A DNA stretch of 25,276 nt from CAYOVG01 sp964407285 (GCA_964407285.1 CAYOVG010000051.1:1-25276), one strand, 5' to 3'. Shown: positions 1-7,952, counted from the stretch's first letter. Numbers and translations are program-made. Notes: a model not told the origin generated them from the letters alone.

Positions 1-92
1 TGCCTTTTCGTGTTTTTCGTGGTAGAAAACGGTCTTCCGGATTACCGCCAAATCGCGTCCACGGCCCTTTCCCTTCCGACGCATCGCATTCA

Positions 93-170
93 TCAACCAC
101 GAAAAGCACGAAAGAACACGAAAAAGGGTTCTTTCCGCTTTAACGTCCTTTCCGTGCTTTTCGTGGTTGA
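93..170. repeat. Imperfect inverted repeat with CCACGAAAAGCACGAAAG-type arms
   Basis: The left arm (93-114) and the right arm (148-170) are reverse complements of each other over about 22 bases, differing by one inserted G; the interval between them is about 33 bases. A related, degenerate copy of the right arm lies at 4-22. The core (CCACGAAAAGCACGAAAG) resembles a short dispersed intergenic repeat seen in many environmental bacterial genomes. As RNA it could form a long hairpin. I see no gene in 1-357. A poor promoter-like pair (TTGACG at 292-297, TATTGG at 314-319) stands before the DUF72 gene and is too weak to list separately. Confidence 0.7.
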
Positions 171-343
171 CGACTCGCGCTCTTTCTCCCCGCTCTGCAT
201 ATTTCTATTGATCTTCACTCTTGTTTGCTCCATATAGAGCCTGCGCAGCAGAGGAATTGTAGTATCGCCTCCATTCATGCGCCCGATGCGGTTGACGCAA
301 ACACCGGACGGCTTATTGGTATGAGTGAATATCGATATGCAAC

Positions 344-349
344 GGGAGG
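344..349 (+). promoter_or_regulatory. Ribosome binding site that decides the DUF72 start
   Basis: GGGAGG lies 8 bases before the ATG at 358. The frame is also open from a GTG at 325, but that codon has no comparable site, so translation should begin at 358. Confidence 0.7.
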
Positions 350-357
350 TTTATTGC

Positions 358-1368
358 ATGGGAGCAGGCCGTGAGGAATTCCTCTTTCGAGATCTTCATC
401 CCGGTATTTCAATGGGGACCGCCAGTGATAGATATGCGGGATGGATAGGGCAGATATATACGGCGGAGCGTTATGCGGACCGCGTCAGCAGGCGTGCCCG
501 CCCGCTCGCGGGGAAGTCCTTCACGGAGGAAGTTTTGCCCGTCGATAGCGTCGAGGAATACTTCGAGCACTTCGGAGTGCTCGAACTGGATTATACCTTT
601 TATCGTTTCTTGCTGGATTCGGAGGGCCGCCCGACGCAGAACTACCATGTGCTCGGGAAGTACCGGCAGCGCCTGAAGGATGGCGACGCATTGGTTCTAA
701 AGGCGCCGCGGGAGGTATTCGCTCAAAAGATCAGGCGAAGAGGTGGATTTGCGGCCAACGAGGCCTATCTCGATCCCGACGCGTTCCTGCGCCGGTTTTA
801 CGAGCCGGCGGTCGAACTGTTGGGCGCATCTCTGACGGGAATCGTATTCGAGCAGGAGTACCAGCGCAGGCAGGACAGGATATCCGTGCGGGAAATGGCG
901 ACTTCTCTCGATGCTTTCTTCACCGCGGTCCCGAGGGATACCCGGTACAACGTGGAACTTAGGACCGAAATCTACCTGGCCCCTCCCGTCTTCGAAGTGC
1001 TCGAAAAACACGGAGTCGGGCAGGTGCTTTCGCACTGGACCTGGCTCCCGCGGCTTCGAGAGCAATTCGCCAGGTCGGGCTCCCGGTTCGTGAACTCCGG
1101 AGGACAGGCCATCGTCCGTTTGATGACGCCTCGCGGAGTCCGATACGAGGATGCCTACGCCCGCGCTCACCCTTTCGACCGGCTCCTGATCGACATGATC
1201 AGTCCGGGTATGGTGGAAGACACGGTGGATTTGATGTATGCCGCCATAGATCGAAACGTGAGGCTGAATGTCATTGTGAACAACCGCTCGGGCGGCAATG
1301 CCCCGCTCGTTGCAAAACGAATAGCCGACGAGTTCTCGGCCCGGCAGGAGGGAGTACCCTCGCGGTAA
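358..1368 (+). CDS. DUF72 (YecE-like) family protein
   Basis: The protein is 336 aa from the ATG at 358, which has a good ribosome site. Near the N-terminus it reads MGTASDRYAGWIGQIY, the 'G(T/C)(S/A)..Y..W.G.fYP' opening of the DUF72/YecE family, a TIM-barrel fold of unknown biochemical role. An EEYFEHFGVLELDYTFYR segment matches the family's conserved 'V.s.eLN.TFY' strand. The C-terminal part has a long insertion-like stretch and ends NVIVNNRSGGNAPLVAKRI, the typical place where this family has 'fNNh..g.Ap.nA'. It has no signal peptide or TM segment, so it should be cytoplasmic. At 336 aa it is longer than the usual 240-290 aa. The small PC4-like gene follows 51 bases later and may be cotranscribed. 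Family assignment is fairly secure; substrate and reaction are unknown. Confidence 0.75.
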   Translation: MGAGREEFLFRDLHPGISMGTASDRYAGWIGQIYTAERYADRVSRRARPLAGKSFTEEVLPVDSVEEYFEHFGVLELDYTFYRFLLDSEGRPTQNYHVLGKYRQRLKDGDALVLKAPREVFAQKIRRRGGFAANEAYLDPDAFLRRFYEPAVELLGASLTGIVFEQEYQRRQDRISVREMATSLDAFFTAVPRDTRYNVELRTEIYLAPPVFEVLEKHGVGQVLSHWTWLPRLREQFARSGSRFVNSGGQAIVRLMTPRGVRYEDAYARAHPFDRLLIDMISPGMVEDTVDLMYAAIDRNVRLNVIVNNRSGGNAPLVAKRIADEFSARQEGVPSR

Positions 1369-1419
1369 CTCGAAACCATGGACCCCAGCCAGCTACCAGG
1401 TAACCGGGAGGAATTGCAG

Positions 1420-1647
1420 ATGAGCAAAGAAACCCAGATGATTCACTCATTTCCGAAGAACGCCCTGGAGGAGATCCGGGTCAGCATCAGCCACTACAGA
1501 GGGAAGCAGTACATCGATCTGAGGGTCTACTACAAAACCGACGATGGAGAGTTCCATCCGTCGAAGAAGGGCGTCACCCTGTCTCCGGACCTGTTTCCCG
1601 AACTCGAGGAGGCGGTGAACCGGTTGCGTGAGGCCCTCAACGAGTAG
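1420..1647 (+). CDS. PC4/p15-like single-stranded DNA-binding protein
   Basis: This is a 75-aa protein starting at the ATG at 1420, preceded by GGGAGGA (1406-1412); a longer in-frame ATG at 1378 has no such site. The body reads EIRVSISHYRGKQYIDLRVYY, then DDGEFHPSKKGVTLSPDLFPEL and a C-terminal amphipathic helix. That is the beta-sheet plus helix pattern of the transcriptional coactivator p15/PC4 family (KKGISL-type strand followed by a helix), whose members bind ssDNA as dimers. Bacterial members are small stand-alone proteins proposed to act in transcription or recombination. The protein is cytoplasmic and lacks other domains. It follows the DUF72 gene with a short gap. Confidence 0.75.
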   Translation: MSKETQMIHSFPKNALEEIRVSISHYRGKQYIDLRVYYKTDDGEFHPSKKGVTLSPDLFPELEEAVNRLREALNE

Positions 1648-2137
1648 GTAGCCGTCTCGCGCCACGAAGGATCGAAAAGCACCAGGAATGATAAGGAATG
1701 CCGGTTCCCACGCGCAAGCGTGGAAACCGGAGCGACGGCGGGGCGGAGTCGAGCGCCCCTCCGGGGGAATGTGCGGCCATTCATCTACCTGCGCTCCCGC
1801 GCTGTAACGTGGTAGCATAAATAATGCCGATAGTATGGACTATTTGTACTGGATGTTAAATAGTTTCGTCATTTGTCATTCATTCCCCGTAGCTTGAGAA
1901 TGCTGAGCCGTACCTTGTATCCGCTTGCAATGACTTCTGTTTTTGTAACAGGAATAAATACCTGCGGGGTGAAGCAATAGCCCGGGCATTCAGGATCTCA
2001 TGGTGAATCGCAACCCTGTTATACAGAGAAGAACAAGGAAAGAGAGAGATATAGAACATCTTTTGACTTTTCACCGCTTTAAGCCCTCAAACCAGTCAAT
2101 TCCGCTCTAAATGGATGATATATTGATTTCTTATCGC
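1648..2137. other. Non-coding intergenic stretch
   Basis: I see no convincing gene here. It contains a 12-bp stem with one mismatch (1701-1712 with 1719-1730, core CGCGCAAGCG), similar in style to dispersed 'GCGCAAGCG' palindromes and without a T-run, so not a clear terminator. After about 1815 the sequence becomes much more AT-rich than the neighbouring genes. The 12-mer GTTTCGTCATTT occurs at 1863-1874 and again at 2192-2203, on either side of the predicted cold-shock promoter. Short open frames here have neither ribosome sites nor recognisable products. Confidence 0.5.
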
Positions 2138-2166
2138 TTGACACCATATTTATTTTGATATAGAAG
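2138..2166 (+). promoter_or_regulatory. Predicted sigma70-type promoter of the cold-shock gene
   Basis: A perfect TTGACA (2138-2143) is followed after 17 bases by TAGAAG (2161-2166), a 4/6 match to TATAAT; TATAGA at 2159 is an alternative -10 with a 15-base spacer. It lies in an AT-rich island. Transcription from here would give a leader of roughly 140 nt before the cold-shock start codon, as is common for cspA-type genes. The promoter is inferred from motif match only. Confidence 0.45.
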
Positions 2167-2314
2167 AGCTTGCAGCAGGATATATAGATTGGTTTCGTCA
2201 TTTCGGAGCTTTTAGTAGATCGATTGATGCCTGCACGGACGGATTCGGGGGTGTTCGAAAAGGAATACGCCGGCTAAGTGGTGCAAAACAGTAAGAGAAG
2301 GAAAGGATGTAAAA

Positions 2315-2512
2315 GTGGAAGGCCGAGTAAAATGGTTTAACGACAAAAAGGGCTATGGCTTCATTGAAACTAAAGATCAGGGTGACGTGTTCGTGCACCA
2401 CAGTGCCATCCTTGCGGAAGGGTTCCGGTCCCTGAGCGAGGGAGAGCGCGTGAGTTTCGAGGTGGAAAGGGGCCCCAAGGGACCTCAGGCTGTCAGGGTC
2501 AAGAAGATCTAG
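2315..2512 (+). CDS. Cold-shock protein, CspA family
   Basis: The 65-aa product is a single cold-shock domain (OB fold). It shows both nucleic-acid-binding motifs: RNP1 as KKGYGFI (residues 11-17) and RNP2 as VFVHHSAI (residues 25-32), with the typical opening GRVKWFN. It should bind single-stranded RNA and DNA in the cytoplasm as an RNA chaperone. The start is a GTG with AAAGGA (2302-2307) in front. The long leader and strong promoter-like element upstream fit post-transcriptional control as in cspA, and an intrinsic terminator follows 29 bases after the stop, so this is a monocistronic unit. Whether it is cold-induced or constitutive cannot be told from sequence. Confidence 0.95.
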   Translation: MEGRVKWFNDKKGYGFIETKDQGDVFVHHSAILAEGFRSLSEGERVSFEVERGPKGPQAVRVKKI

Positions 2513-2541
2513 TAAATACTCCTGAGAGTTGAATACGGCAG

Positions 2542-2577
2542 AAAAGCCGGAGGGATTACCCCTCCGGCTTTTTGTTT
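2542..2577 (+). terminator. Intrinsic terminator after the cold-shock gene
   Basis: A 10-bp GC-rich stem (2545-2554 pairing with 2560-2569, AGCCGGAGGG arm) with a 5-base loop is followed by a T-rich run. The stem is flanked by A residues on the other side, so it may also stop transcripts of the convergent DHH gene that ends at 2599. Confidence 0.9.
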
Positions 2578-2598
2578 TTGGCGCATTCACCTTGCCCC

Positions 2599-3897
2599 TC
2601 AATCGGGTATGAGATCGTAGTAGTAGATCATGGCGTCCGAGCGGGAGAGGATTCCGATGACCCGGCCGTCATCGATCACGGGAAGGCGGCCTATATCGTT
2701 TTTGATAAGTACCCTCATGGCTTCCGCCACGCTGTGCCTGGGGGTGACCGTAATCACGTTGCGGGTCATGAACGCCTTCACCGGCGAGCGCCACTGGAAA
2801 TCCTTCGTCACTTTATCCACGTCCCGCCGAGAGATGATCCCCACCAGCGCGTCGCCTTCCATGACGGGCATTCCGGAATACCCCTTCTCATTCAAAATGG
2901 AGGCGACTTCCTGCATCGGGGCGTCGGGGGGGACGCTATCCACGGGAAAGGACATGAGATCGCTTATCTGAATGGGTACCTGCTTGTAATCTTTTACTAT
3001 CTCGGAAAGCCAGGTCTCGATGGCGTCGGCGCCGACCGATTTTATCATCGCCGACCCCGCCCCGGAGTGACCGCCGCCTCCCATGATCCGCATGACCGCC
3101 CCCACGTCGAAACTGTCGATTCCGCTTCTGCCTATCACCATGCACCGGTCGGAGCGAGCATCCCTGAAGATCCCGAACGCGACATCCACGTTCACCACGT
3201 TGCGGTACATGCTCACCACTTCCGCGAGTCCCGGTATGTGTCCCTCTATATCCACCTTGCTGATGCTCATCCGGTGGCCGTGGAGCTTGATGCGGTTGGT
3301 TTCCGCAAGCATCTTGAACAGGATGTCCTTCTGCCTGGGGCCGTAAGTGGGGCGAAGTATGGTCTGAATAACCTTGAGGTCCGCATGCCTTTCCAGCAAA
3401 TAGGCCGCGGCGCGCAGGTCCCGCGCGGTTGTGGACGGAAAGGTGAGATGGCCCGTGTCTTCGTAGATCCCCGCCAGGAACAGCGTGGCGTGGATGGAGG
3501 TAAAGTCGATCCCCCTTTCCTTCATCGCCTCGACCAGGAGGGTGACCGTAGCTCCGACGCAGTCCTGGTGCGACAGGGTGGCCGGGATATCGCCCGTTTC
3601 CGGGTGATGGTCCCAGATGTGAACGTCGAGGTCCGGCCTCTTGTGTAAAACCCCGACTCCCTCCAGCCGGCTCCACCGGTTCGTATCCACCACGATCATG
3701 CGACTTACGGTCTTCAGATCGAGGTCCTTCACGGCTGGAAAGTCGAATATGCTTTTGTGCAGCGACAAAAAGCTGCGGACATTGGGGTTTATGCTCGACG
3801 GCAGCGCGGGTTCGGCATTGGGATAGATCATGGAGGCGGCGGCCAGGGACGCCAGTGCGTCAAAATCGACATTCTTGTGCGGGACTATGATTTGCAC
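2599..3897 (-). CDS. DHH-DHHA1 phosphoesterase with tandem CBS domains
   Basis: The protein is 432 aa from a GTG start preceded by GGAAGGG. The N-terminal DHH domain has DFD (residues 11-13), VVDTN (69-73) and WDHHPE (95-100), with a further metal-binding Asp in IYEDTGH (D147). A DHHA1 domain follows, with GGGGHSGAGSA (273-283). The C-terminus holds two CBS domains (about 313-370 and 376-430), which usually bind adenine nucleotides. The DHH-CBS-CBS order matches the N-terminal half of the long (about 870-900 aa) CCA tRNA nucleotidyltransferase-type proteins of deltaproteobacteria, but here the frame stops straight after the second CBS domain. It is therefore probably a stand-alone nucleotide or oligonucleotide phosphoesterase (NrnA-like) regulated by nucleotides. 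The exact substrate is unknown. Confidence 0.85.
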   Translation of the reverse strand: MQIIVPHKNVDFDALASLAAASMIYPNAEPALPSSINPNVRSFLSLHKSIFDFPAVKDLDLKTVSRMIVVDTNRWSRLEGVGVLHKRPDLDVHIWDHHPETGDIPATLSHQDCVGATVTLLVEAMKERGIDFTSIHATLFLAGIYEDTGHLTFPSTTARDLRAAAYLLERHADLKVIQTILRPTYGPRQKDILFKMLAETNRIKLHGHRMSISKVDIEGHIPGLAEVVSMYRNVVNVDVAFGIFRDARSDRCMVIGRSGIDSFDVGAVMRIMGGGGHSGAGSAMIKSVGADAIETWLSEIVKDYKQVPIQISDLMSFPVDSVPPDAPMQEVASILNEKGYSGMPVMEGDALVGIISRRDVDKVTKDFQWRSPVKAFMTRNVITVTPRHSVAEAMRVLIKNDIGRLPVIDDGRVIGILSRSDAMIYYYDLIPD

Positions 3898-3913
3898 AAC
3901 TCAGCCCTTCCTT

Positions 3914-3942
3914 ATTATACAACTCTTATACGACTCATCCGA
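3914..3942 (-). promoter_or_regulatory. Possible promoter of the DHH-CBS gene
   Basis: On the minus strand a perfect TATAAT (3919-3914) lies 16 bases before the GTG start of the DHH gene. The -35 position (about 3942-3937, TCGGAT) is poor. The leader would be only about 10 nt. The -10 is attractive but the pair is weak overall. Confidence 0.35.
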
Positions 3943-4308
3943 CGGTGCAGTGAAATCCGGGTTGCTTCCCTTTTAACTCTACGGTTTTTTCGCCGTCAAA
4001 CCAAGAAGAAAAAAGGAGAAAGCATGCGGATTTTCGCGAGGGGGATGAAACGGCGGCGAACTGATGATAAAATCGCGCCTGCTGCGCCGGCAGCGTTCCC
4101 GCTCCGGGATGATCCGCCGCCGCGCCGCCGGAGCCGGCGCCGTGAGATGATCCGAATGGACAGGTGCACGGCTTTATGATAGCTTTCCTGTAATAACTGA
4201 TGGTAAACTTTGACTGTTTGTATAGCGTATGGTTTCCGCCGGCATGCGGTGAATCCGGCGGTAATCGTTGCCGTGGGTGAAATACGAAAAACTGACGATA
4301 ACCTTCTT
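3943..4308. other. Divergent intergenic region before proB
   Basis: This stretch separates the DHH gene (minus strand) from proB (plus strand). I find no gene with a recognisable product, no clear terminator and no convincing promoter for proB. The proB frame is open through its right-hand part (from 4210), but without a good ribosome site, so part of it may be translated if the true start is farther upstream than chosen here. Confidence 0.4.
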
Positions 4309-5544
4309 ATGAATGCGGTTTCGATGAAGAGTTCCGGGAAGAGCAGCGAGAAAGGCGCAGGCGCGGGAGCGGACACGCTCCACGATCTTTGCGACCGGAA
4401 GGAGTGGTTCGGCCACGTCCACCGGCTGGTGATCAAGATAGGCAGCGCGGTGCTGACGGGGCCGAGAGGTCTGGACAGGGTGATGGTTCACCGCCTGAGC
4501 GATCAGATAGCGGAACTGAAGGCGCGGGACCTGCAAGTGCTCGTCGTGTCGTCGGGGGCCGTGGCTTCCGGAGTGAGGAAGATCGGCCTTTCGGAGCGGC
4601 CTCACGCGATCCCTCAGAAGCAGGCTACGGCCGCCGTCGGGCAGAGCATCCTCATGCAGGCGTGGGAAGAGGCGTTCGACAAGTACGAACAGCTCGTGGC
4701 CCAGGTGCTTCTCACCGGCGAGGACCTTGCGCACCGCCATCGCTACCTCAATGCCAGAAACACGCTCGAGACGCTCCTGGACTGGCGGATAATCCCGATC
4801 ATCAACGAAAACGACACCGTGGCCGTGGAGGAAATCAAGTTCGGGGACAACGACCAGTTGTCCATAATGATCGCCACCCTGGTCGGGGCGGACCTGGTCG
4901 TCTGCCTGACGGATACGGAAGGCCTGTACGATTGCGATCCCCGCGGCAACAGCAATGCATGCCTCATCAACGTGGTGAACCGCGTGGATTCGAAGATCAT
5001 GGCGTGCGCCACTCCGCAGCCCGGAGCCGTGGGGACGGGTGGGATGATGAGCAAGCTGCTGGCCGCGCGAAAGGCGATTTCGGCCGGCATTCCGATGATC
5101 ATCGCGCCGGGCAGGGAGCGCGACGTGCTGCTGCGAATCTTCGAGGGCGAGACCCTCGGGACCCTCTTTCTCCCCCGAAAACGCCTCTACCACGGCCGGA
5201 GACTGTGGCTCGCGAATATCTCCAAACCCGCGGGCGCCCTGGTCATCGACAAGGGAGCGGTGGCGGCCCTGCGCAACGGCGGCAAGTCGCTGCTCTCCAT
5301 CGGGATTCGGGAAGTGCGCGGGAACTTCGGCGTGGGCGCCCCCGTACGGTGCGTGGACGAATCGGGGAAAGTCATCGGAGTCGGACTCAGCAATTACAAA
5401 TCCGGTGAACTGGAACTCATAAGAGGCCACCACAGTGAGGACATCGAACGGCTGATCGGCTATAAACATTCCGATGAGGTGATCCACAGGAATAATTTCG
5501 TGCTTGCCGACGAGATGGCGGCGGAGGCGGATGGAACGGAATAA
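4309..5544 (+). CDS. proB: Glutamate 5-kinase (AAK kinase plus PUA domain)
   Basis: It phosphorylates glutamate to gamma-glutamyl phosphate, the first step of proline synthesis. The amino-acid-kinase domain opens with HRLVIKIGSAVLTG and continues with VVSSGAVASGVRKIG, PIINENDTVAVEEI and FGDNDQLS, all hallmark segments of the family, then GTGGMMSKL. A C-terminal PUA domain (from about LVIDKGAVAALRNGGKSLL) completes the long form found in E. coli. The start is uncertain: no candidate has a good ribosome site. ATG 4309 (411 aa) and ATG 4324 (406 aa) are both possible; either gives an N-terminal extension of 30-plus residues relative to the usual 370 aa. ProA follows after 26 bases, so the two consecutive enzymes are cotranscribed. 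Feedback inhibition by proline is usual for the family. Confidence 0.95.
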   Translation: MNAVSMKSSGKSSEKGAGAGADTLHDLCDRKEWFGHVHRLVIKIGSAVLTGPRGLDRVMVHRLSDQIAELKARDLQVLVVSSGAVASGVRKIGLSERPHAIPQKQATAAVGQSILMQAWEEAFDKYEQLVAQVLLTGEDLAHRHRYLNARNTLETLLDWRIIPIINENDTVAVEEIKFGDNDQLSIMIATLVGADLVVCLTDTEGLYDCDPRGNSNACLINVVNRVDSKIMACATPQPGAVGTGGMMSKLLAARKAISAGIPMIIAPGRERDVLLRIFEGETLGTLFLPRKRLYHGRRLWLANISKPAGALVIDKGAVAALRNGGKSLLSIGIREVRGNFGVGAPVRCVDESGKVIGVGLSNYKSGELELIRGHHSEDIERLIGYKHSDEVIHRNNFVLADEMAAEADGTE

Positions 5545-5570
5545 GAGCAACGGTTTTGGAGGAGTGGATA

Positions 5571-6821
5571 ATGCGCGAAGAGATTCTGGCTTTGGGGAAG
5601 CGGGCGCGTGAAGCGGCCCATGAGATGGCGAACGCGGGGAGCACGGTCAAGCGCCGGGTGCTGGAGGCTATGGCTCCGGCCCTCGAGCGGAACCGCGCCG
5701 CGATTTCCGCCGCCAACGAGAAGGACATCAAGGAGGCAGCTTCGAAGGGGCTTCCCAAGGCCAAGGTGGACCGTCTGCGGCTGAGCGACAAAGTCTTTTC
5801 GGAAATGATCGCGGGTTTGAGGGAAGTGGCCGCCCTACCCGACCCGGTCGGGGAAATCACCCGCATGTGGACGCGACCCAACGATCTTCGGGTCGGCCGG
5901 ATGCGTATCCCGCTCGGAGTGATAGGCATCGTGTACGAATCGCGGCCCAACGTTACGGTGGATGCGGCGGCGCTCTGCATCAAGGCCGGAAATGCCGTCA
6001 TCTTGCGCGGCGGCTCCGAAGCCTTCCATTCCAACCAATGCCTGGCTTCCGTTTTGCAAGAATGCCTCGGGGACGGGGGACTCCCCGAAGCCGCCATCCA
6101 GGTGGTGAAAACCACGGACCGGGACGCCGTTTTGGACCTCCTCAAGCTGGAGGAGTACATCGACGTCATGATTCCTCGCGGGGGCGAGGAACTCATCCGC
6201 TTCGTAGCCGAAAACGCCCGCATGCCCGTCTTGAAGCACTACAAGGGTGTTTGCCACACCTACGTGGACGAGAGCGCGGACATGGACATGGCCGAGAAGC
6301 TGTGCCTGAACGCGAAGGTCCAGCGCCCCGGCGTGTGCAACGCCATGGAAACGCTCCTGGTTCACGAGGGGATAGCGCAGGCTTTCCTGCCCCGGATGGC
6401 CGGGTCGTTCCGGCGCGAGGGCGTGGAGCTGAGGGGCTGCGAGCGCACGAGGGCCATCGTTTCCGACTGCAAGCCGGCGACCGAGGAAGACTGGTTCGCG
6501 GAGTACCTGGACCTCATTTTGGCCGTCCGCGTGGTCGGGAGCATGGAGGACGCCATCCGCCACATCAATAAGTACGGGTCGCAGCATACGGAAGCCATCG
6601 TCACCACGAATTACGAGCGGGCACAGCGTTTCCTGCGGGAAGTGCAGTCCTCCCTGGTGCTGGTAAACGCGTCCACCCGCTTCAACGACGGGTTCCAACT
6701 GGGGCTGGGAGCGGAAATAGGCATTTCCACGTCCCGCCTCCATGCGTTCGGCCCCATGGGGGTCGAGGAACTGACGACGACCAAGTTCATCGCCCTCGGC
6801 AACGGACAGGTGAGGACTTAG
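5571..6821 (+). CDS. proA: Glutamate-5-semialdehyde dehydrogenase (gamma-glutamyl phosphate reductase)
   Basis: It reduces gamma-glutamyl phosphate with NADPH to glutamate semialdehyde, the second step of proline synthesis. The 416-aa length is standard. An aldehyde-dehydrogenase fold is indicated by RMRIPLGVIGIVYESRPNVT, KAGNAVILRGGSEA and the active-site segment QRPGVCNAMETLLVH with the catalytic Cys. The C-terminus has NASTRFNDGFQLGLGAEIGIST, typical of ProA. The start is the ATG at 5571, which has GGAGGAG (5558-5564) at the right distance; an in-frame TTG at 5556 would place that site inside the gene. It is directly downstream of proB, with nadD 158 bases further on. Confidence 0.97.
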   Translation: MREEILALGKRAREAAHEMANAGSTVKRRVLEAMAPALERNRAAISAANEKDIKEAASKGLPKAKVDRLRLSDKVFSEMIAGLREVAALPDPVGEITRMWTRPNDLRVGRMRIPLGVIGIVYESRPNVTVDAAALCIKAGNAVILRGGSEAFHSNQCLASVLQECLGDGGLPEAAIQVVKTTDRDAVLDLLKLEEYIDVMIPRGGEELIRFVAENARMPVLKHYKGVCHTYVDESADMDMAEKLCLNAKVQRPGVCNAMETLLVHEGIAQAFLPRMAGSFRREGVELRGCERTRAIVSDCKPATEEDWFAEYLDLILAVRVVGSMEDAIRHINKYGSQHTEAIVTTNYERAQRFLREVQSSLVLVNASTRFNDGFQLGLGAEIGISTSRLHAFGPMGVEELTTTKFIALGNGQVRT

Positions 6822-6979
6822 GACCCGGGGACCAATGATCGCAATTGCGCGGCCAATCAGATGATATACCGTTCACGGTTGAAATCCGGACTTCTCTGTG
6901 CGGTTACGGCTTTCAGCCGCAACCGGGCCATTGAAATCCTGGCTTTTTTGCCGAGGGAAGTTGAGGAGAATCCAACAGC

Positions 6980-7639
6980 ATGCCTTTGCGAGTGGGAGTG
7001 ATGGGAGGAACGTTCAATCCGGTTCACTTCGGCCATCTGCGGGCGGCGGAAGAAGCGCTCGAGATGCTGGGACTGGACGATTTCCTCTTCATCCCCTCCG
7101 CTGTCCCGCCTCACAAGTCGAACAGGGAAATACTCCCTTTCGAGCACCGGTGGGAGATGATGCGCCTGGCCGTCAGGGGGCACCCCGTGTTTCGCCTGTC
7201 GGACCTGGAACATAGGCTCGGAGGAACGTCTTATACAGTCACGAGCCTGCGGAAACTGCGCGAGGAAATGCCCGACGGGACCGTCCTGTACTTCCTGGTG
7301 GGAATGGACGCCTTTCTGGAACTCGATCTGTGGTGGCGCTACCGCGAGCTGTTCCGGATGGCGTGCATGGTGGCCCTCCGACGTCCCGGCTATCCGGGAG
7401 AACAAATGGATTCGTTCCTGGCCGCCAAGGTGTCCCGGCGCTTCGATTGGGACGAACGGACACGCTCCTTCCGCCACCCGGAATTCCATCCGGTCCACCA
7501 TCTCGAAATCACCCACATGGGGATATCTTCAACACAGGTCCGCCGCCTGGCATCCCGGGGGAAGTCGATCCGCTATCTGGTCCCCGATGCCGTATTGAGT
7601 TATATTAGGGATGCGGGATTGTACGGAATTGGAAGCTAG
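6980..7639 (+). CDS. nadD: Nicotinate-nucleotide adenylyltransferase
   Basis: It adenylates nicotinate mononucleotide to deamido-NAD in NAD synthesis. The 219-aa protein begins GVMGGTFNPVHFGHL, the nucleotidyltransferase T/HxGH signature, and ends with the ISSTQVRRL segment equivalent to the family's ISSTxIR motif. FLVGMDAF and DLWWRYRELF match the central NadD region. The ATG at 6980 follows GAGGAG (6963-6968). It lies in the same direction as proBA and upstream of rsfS; the nadD-rsfS pairing is widely conserved in bacteria. The 158 bases between proA and nadD contain no visible terminator, so readthrough is likely. Confidence 0.95.
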   Translation: MPLRVGVMGGTFNPVHFGHLRAAEEALEMLGLDDFLFIPSAVPPHKSNREILPFEHRWEMMRLAVRGHPVFRLSDLEHRLGGTSYTVTSLRKLREEMPDGTVLYFLVGMDAFLELDLWWRYRELFRMACMVALRRPGYPGEQMDSFLAAKVSRRFDWDERTRSFRHPEFHPVHHLEITHMGISSTQVRRLASRGKSIRYLVPDAVLSYIRDAGLYGIGS

Positions 7640-7748
7640 TTGTTGCATGGGCTGGATGATGAAATGCATGCGCCGCGCAAATTTGCGGCCTGACGACATG
7701 AAGGCGTGGTGTGCATAACATGAGAAAGACGGGCATGGCTCGAAAAGG

Positions 7749-7879
7749 GGTAACACTTAAGCCGTCGCTCCCGCAAAGCTTGTCCCCGCGTAGGCGGGGG
7801 GGAGCGGGAGGCCGGAAGCCTTGAAGCGCCTGTATTACCGCTTGCGCGGGAATGACGGTGAACCCTCTCGAGTGTTACC
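7749..7879. repeat. 131-bp palindromic repeat element (REP/MITE-like)
   Basis: The outer 9 bases are perfect inverted repeats (GGTAACACT at 7749-7757 and AGTGTTACC at 7871-7879). Inside them are two opposed copies of a 'CCGTC.(T)TCCCGC..AAGC' unit (starting at 7762 and ending at 7858), the core of a dispersed palindrome common in proteobacteria. A further GC-rich hairpin occupies the middle (about 7768-7810). The element sits alone in the 313-base gap between nadD and rsfS. It does not encode a protein. It could act as an mRNA-stabilising or processing structure, or be a non-autonomous mobile element. Confidence 0.65.
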
Positions 7880-7933
7880 TCAAACACACGGTCTATAAGC
7901 CATGCCGAAAGACGAAAAAGCAATAGAGAGTCC

Positions 7934-7940
7934 AAAGGAG
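7934..7940 (+). promoter_or_regulatory. Ribosome binding site favouring the GTG start of rsfS
   Basis: AAAGGAG lies 12 bases before a GTG at 7953. The alternative ATG at 7902, in the same frame, has no recognisable site and lies only 22 bases beyond the repeat element. The spacing of 12 is slightly long. Confidence 0.5.
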
Positions 7941-7952
7941 AATCGAGTAATA

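Noticed and set aside
93..170. Possible CRISPR array at the left end
   Set aside because: Only two opposed arms and one partial copy, no regular spacing and no direct repeat-spacer pattern.
1880..2074. 64-codon minus-strand open frame in the AT-rich intergenic region
   Set aside because: No ribosome site, no recognisable product and located in a region that looks non-coding.
2572..3648. Long plus-strand open frame (358 codons) opposite the DHH-CBS gene
   Set aside because: It is His/Asp/Val-rich with no recognisable domain and mirrors the codon bias of the real gene on the other strand.
4174..5550. Minus-strand open frame of 458 codons opposite proB
   Set aside because: proB is unmistakable on the plus strand; the reverse frame shows only antisense composition.
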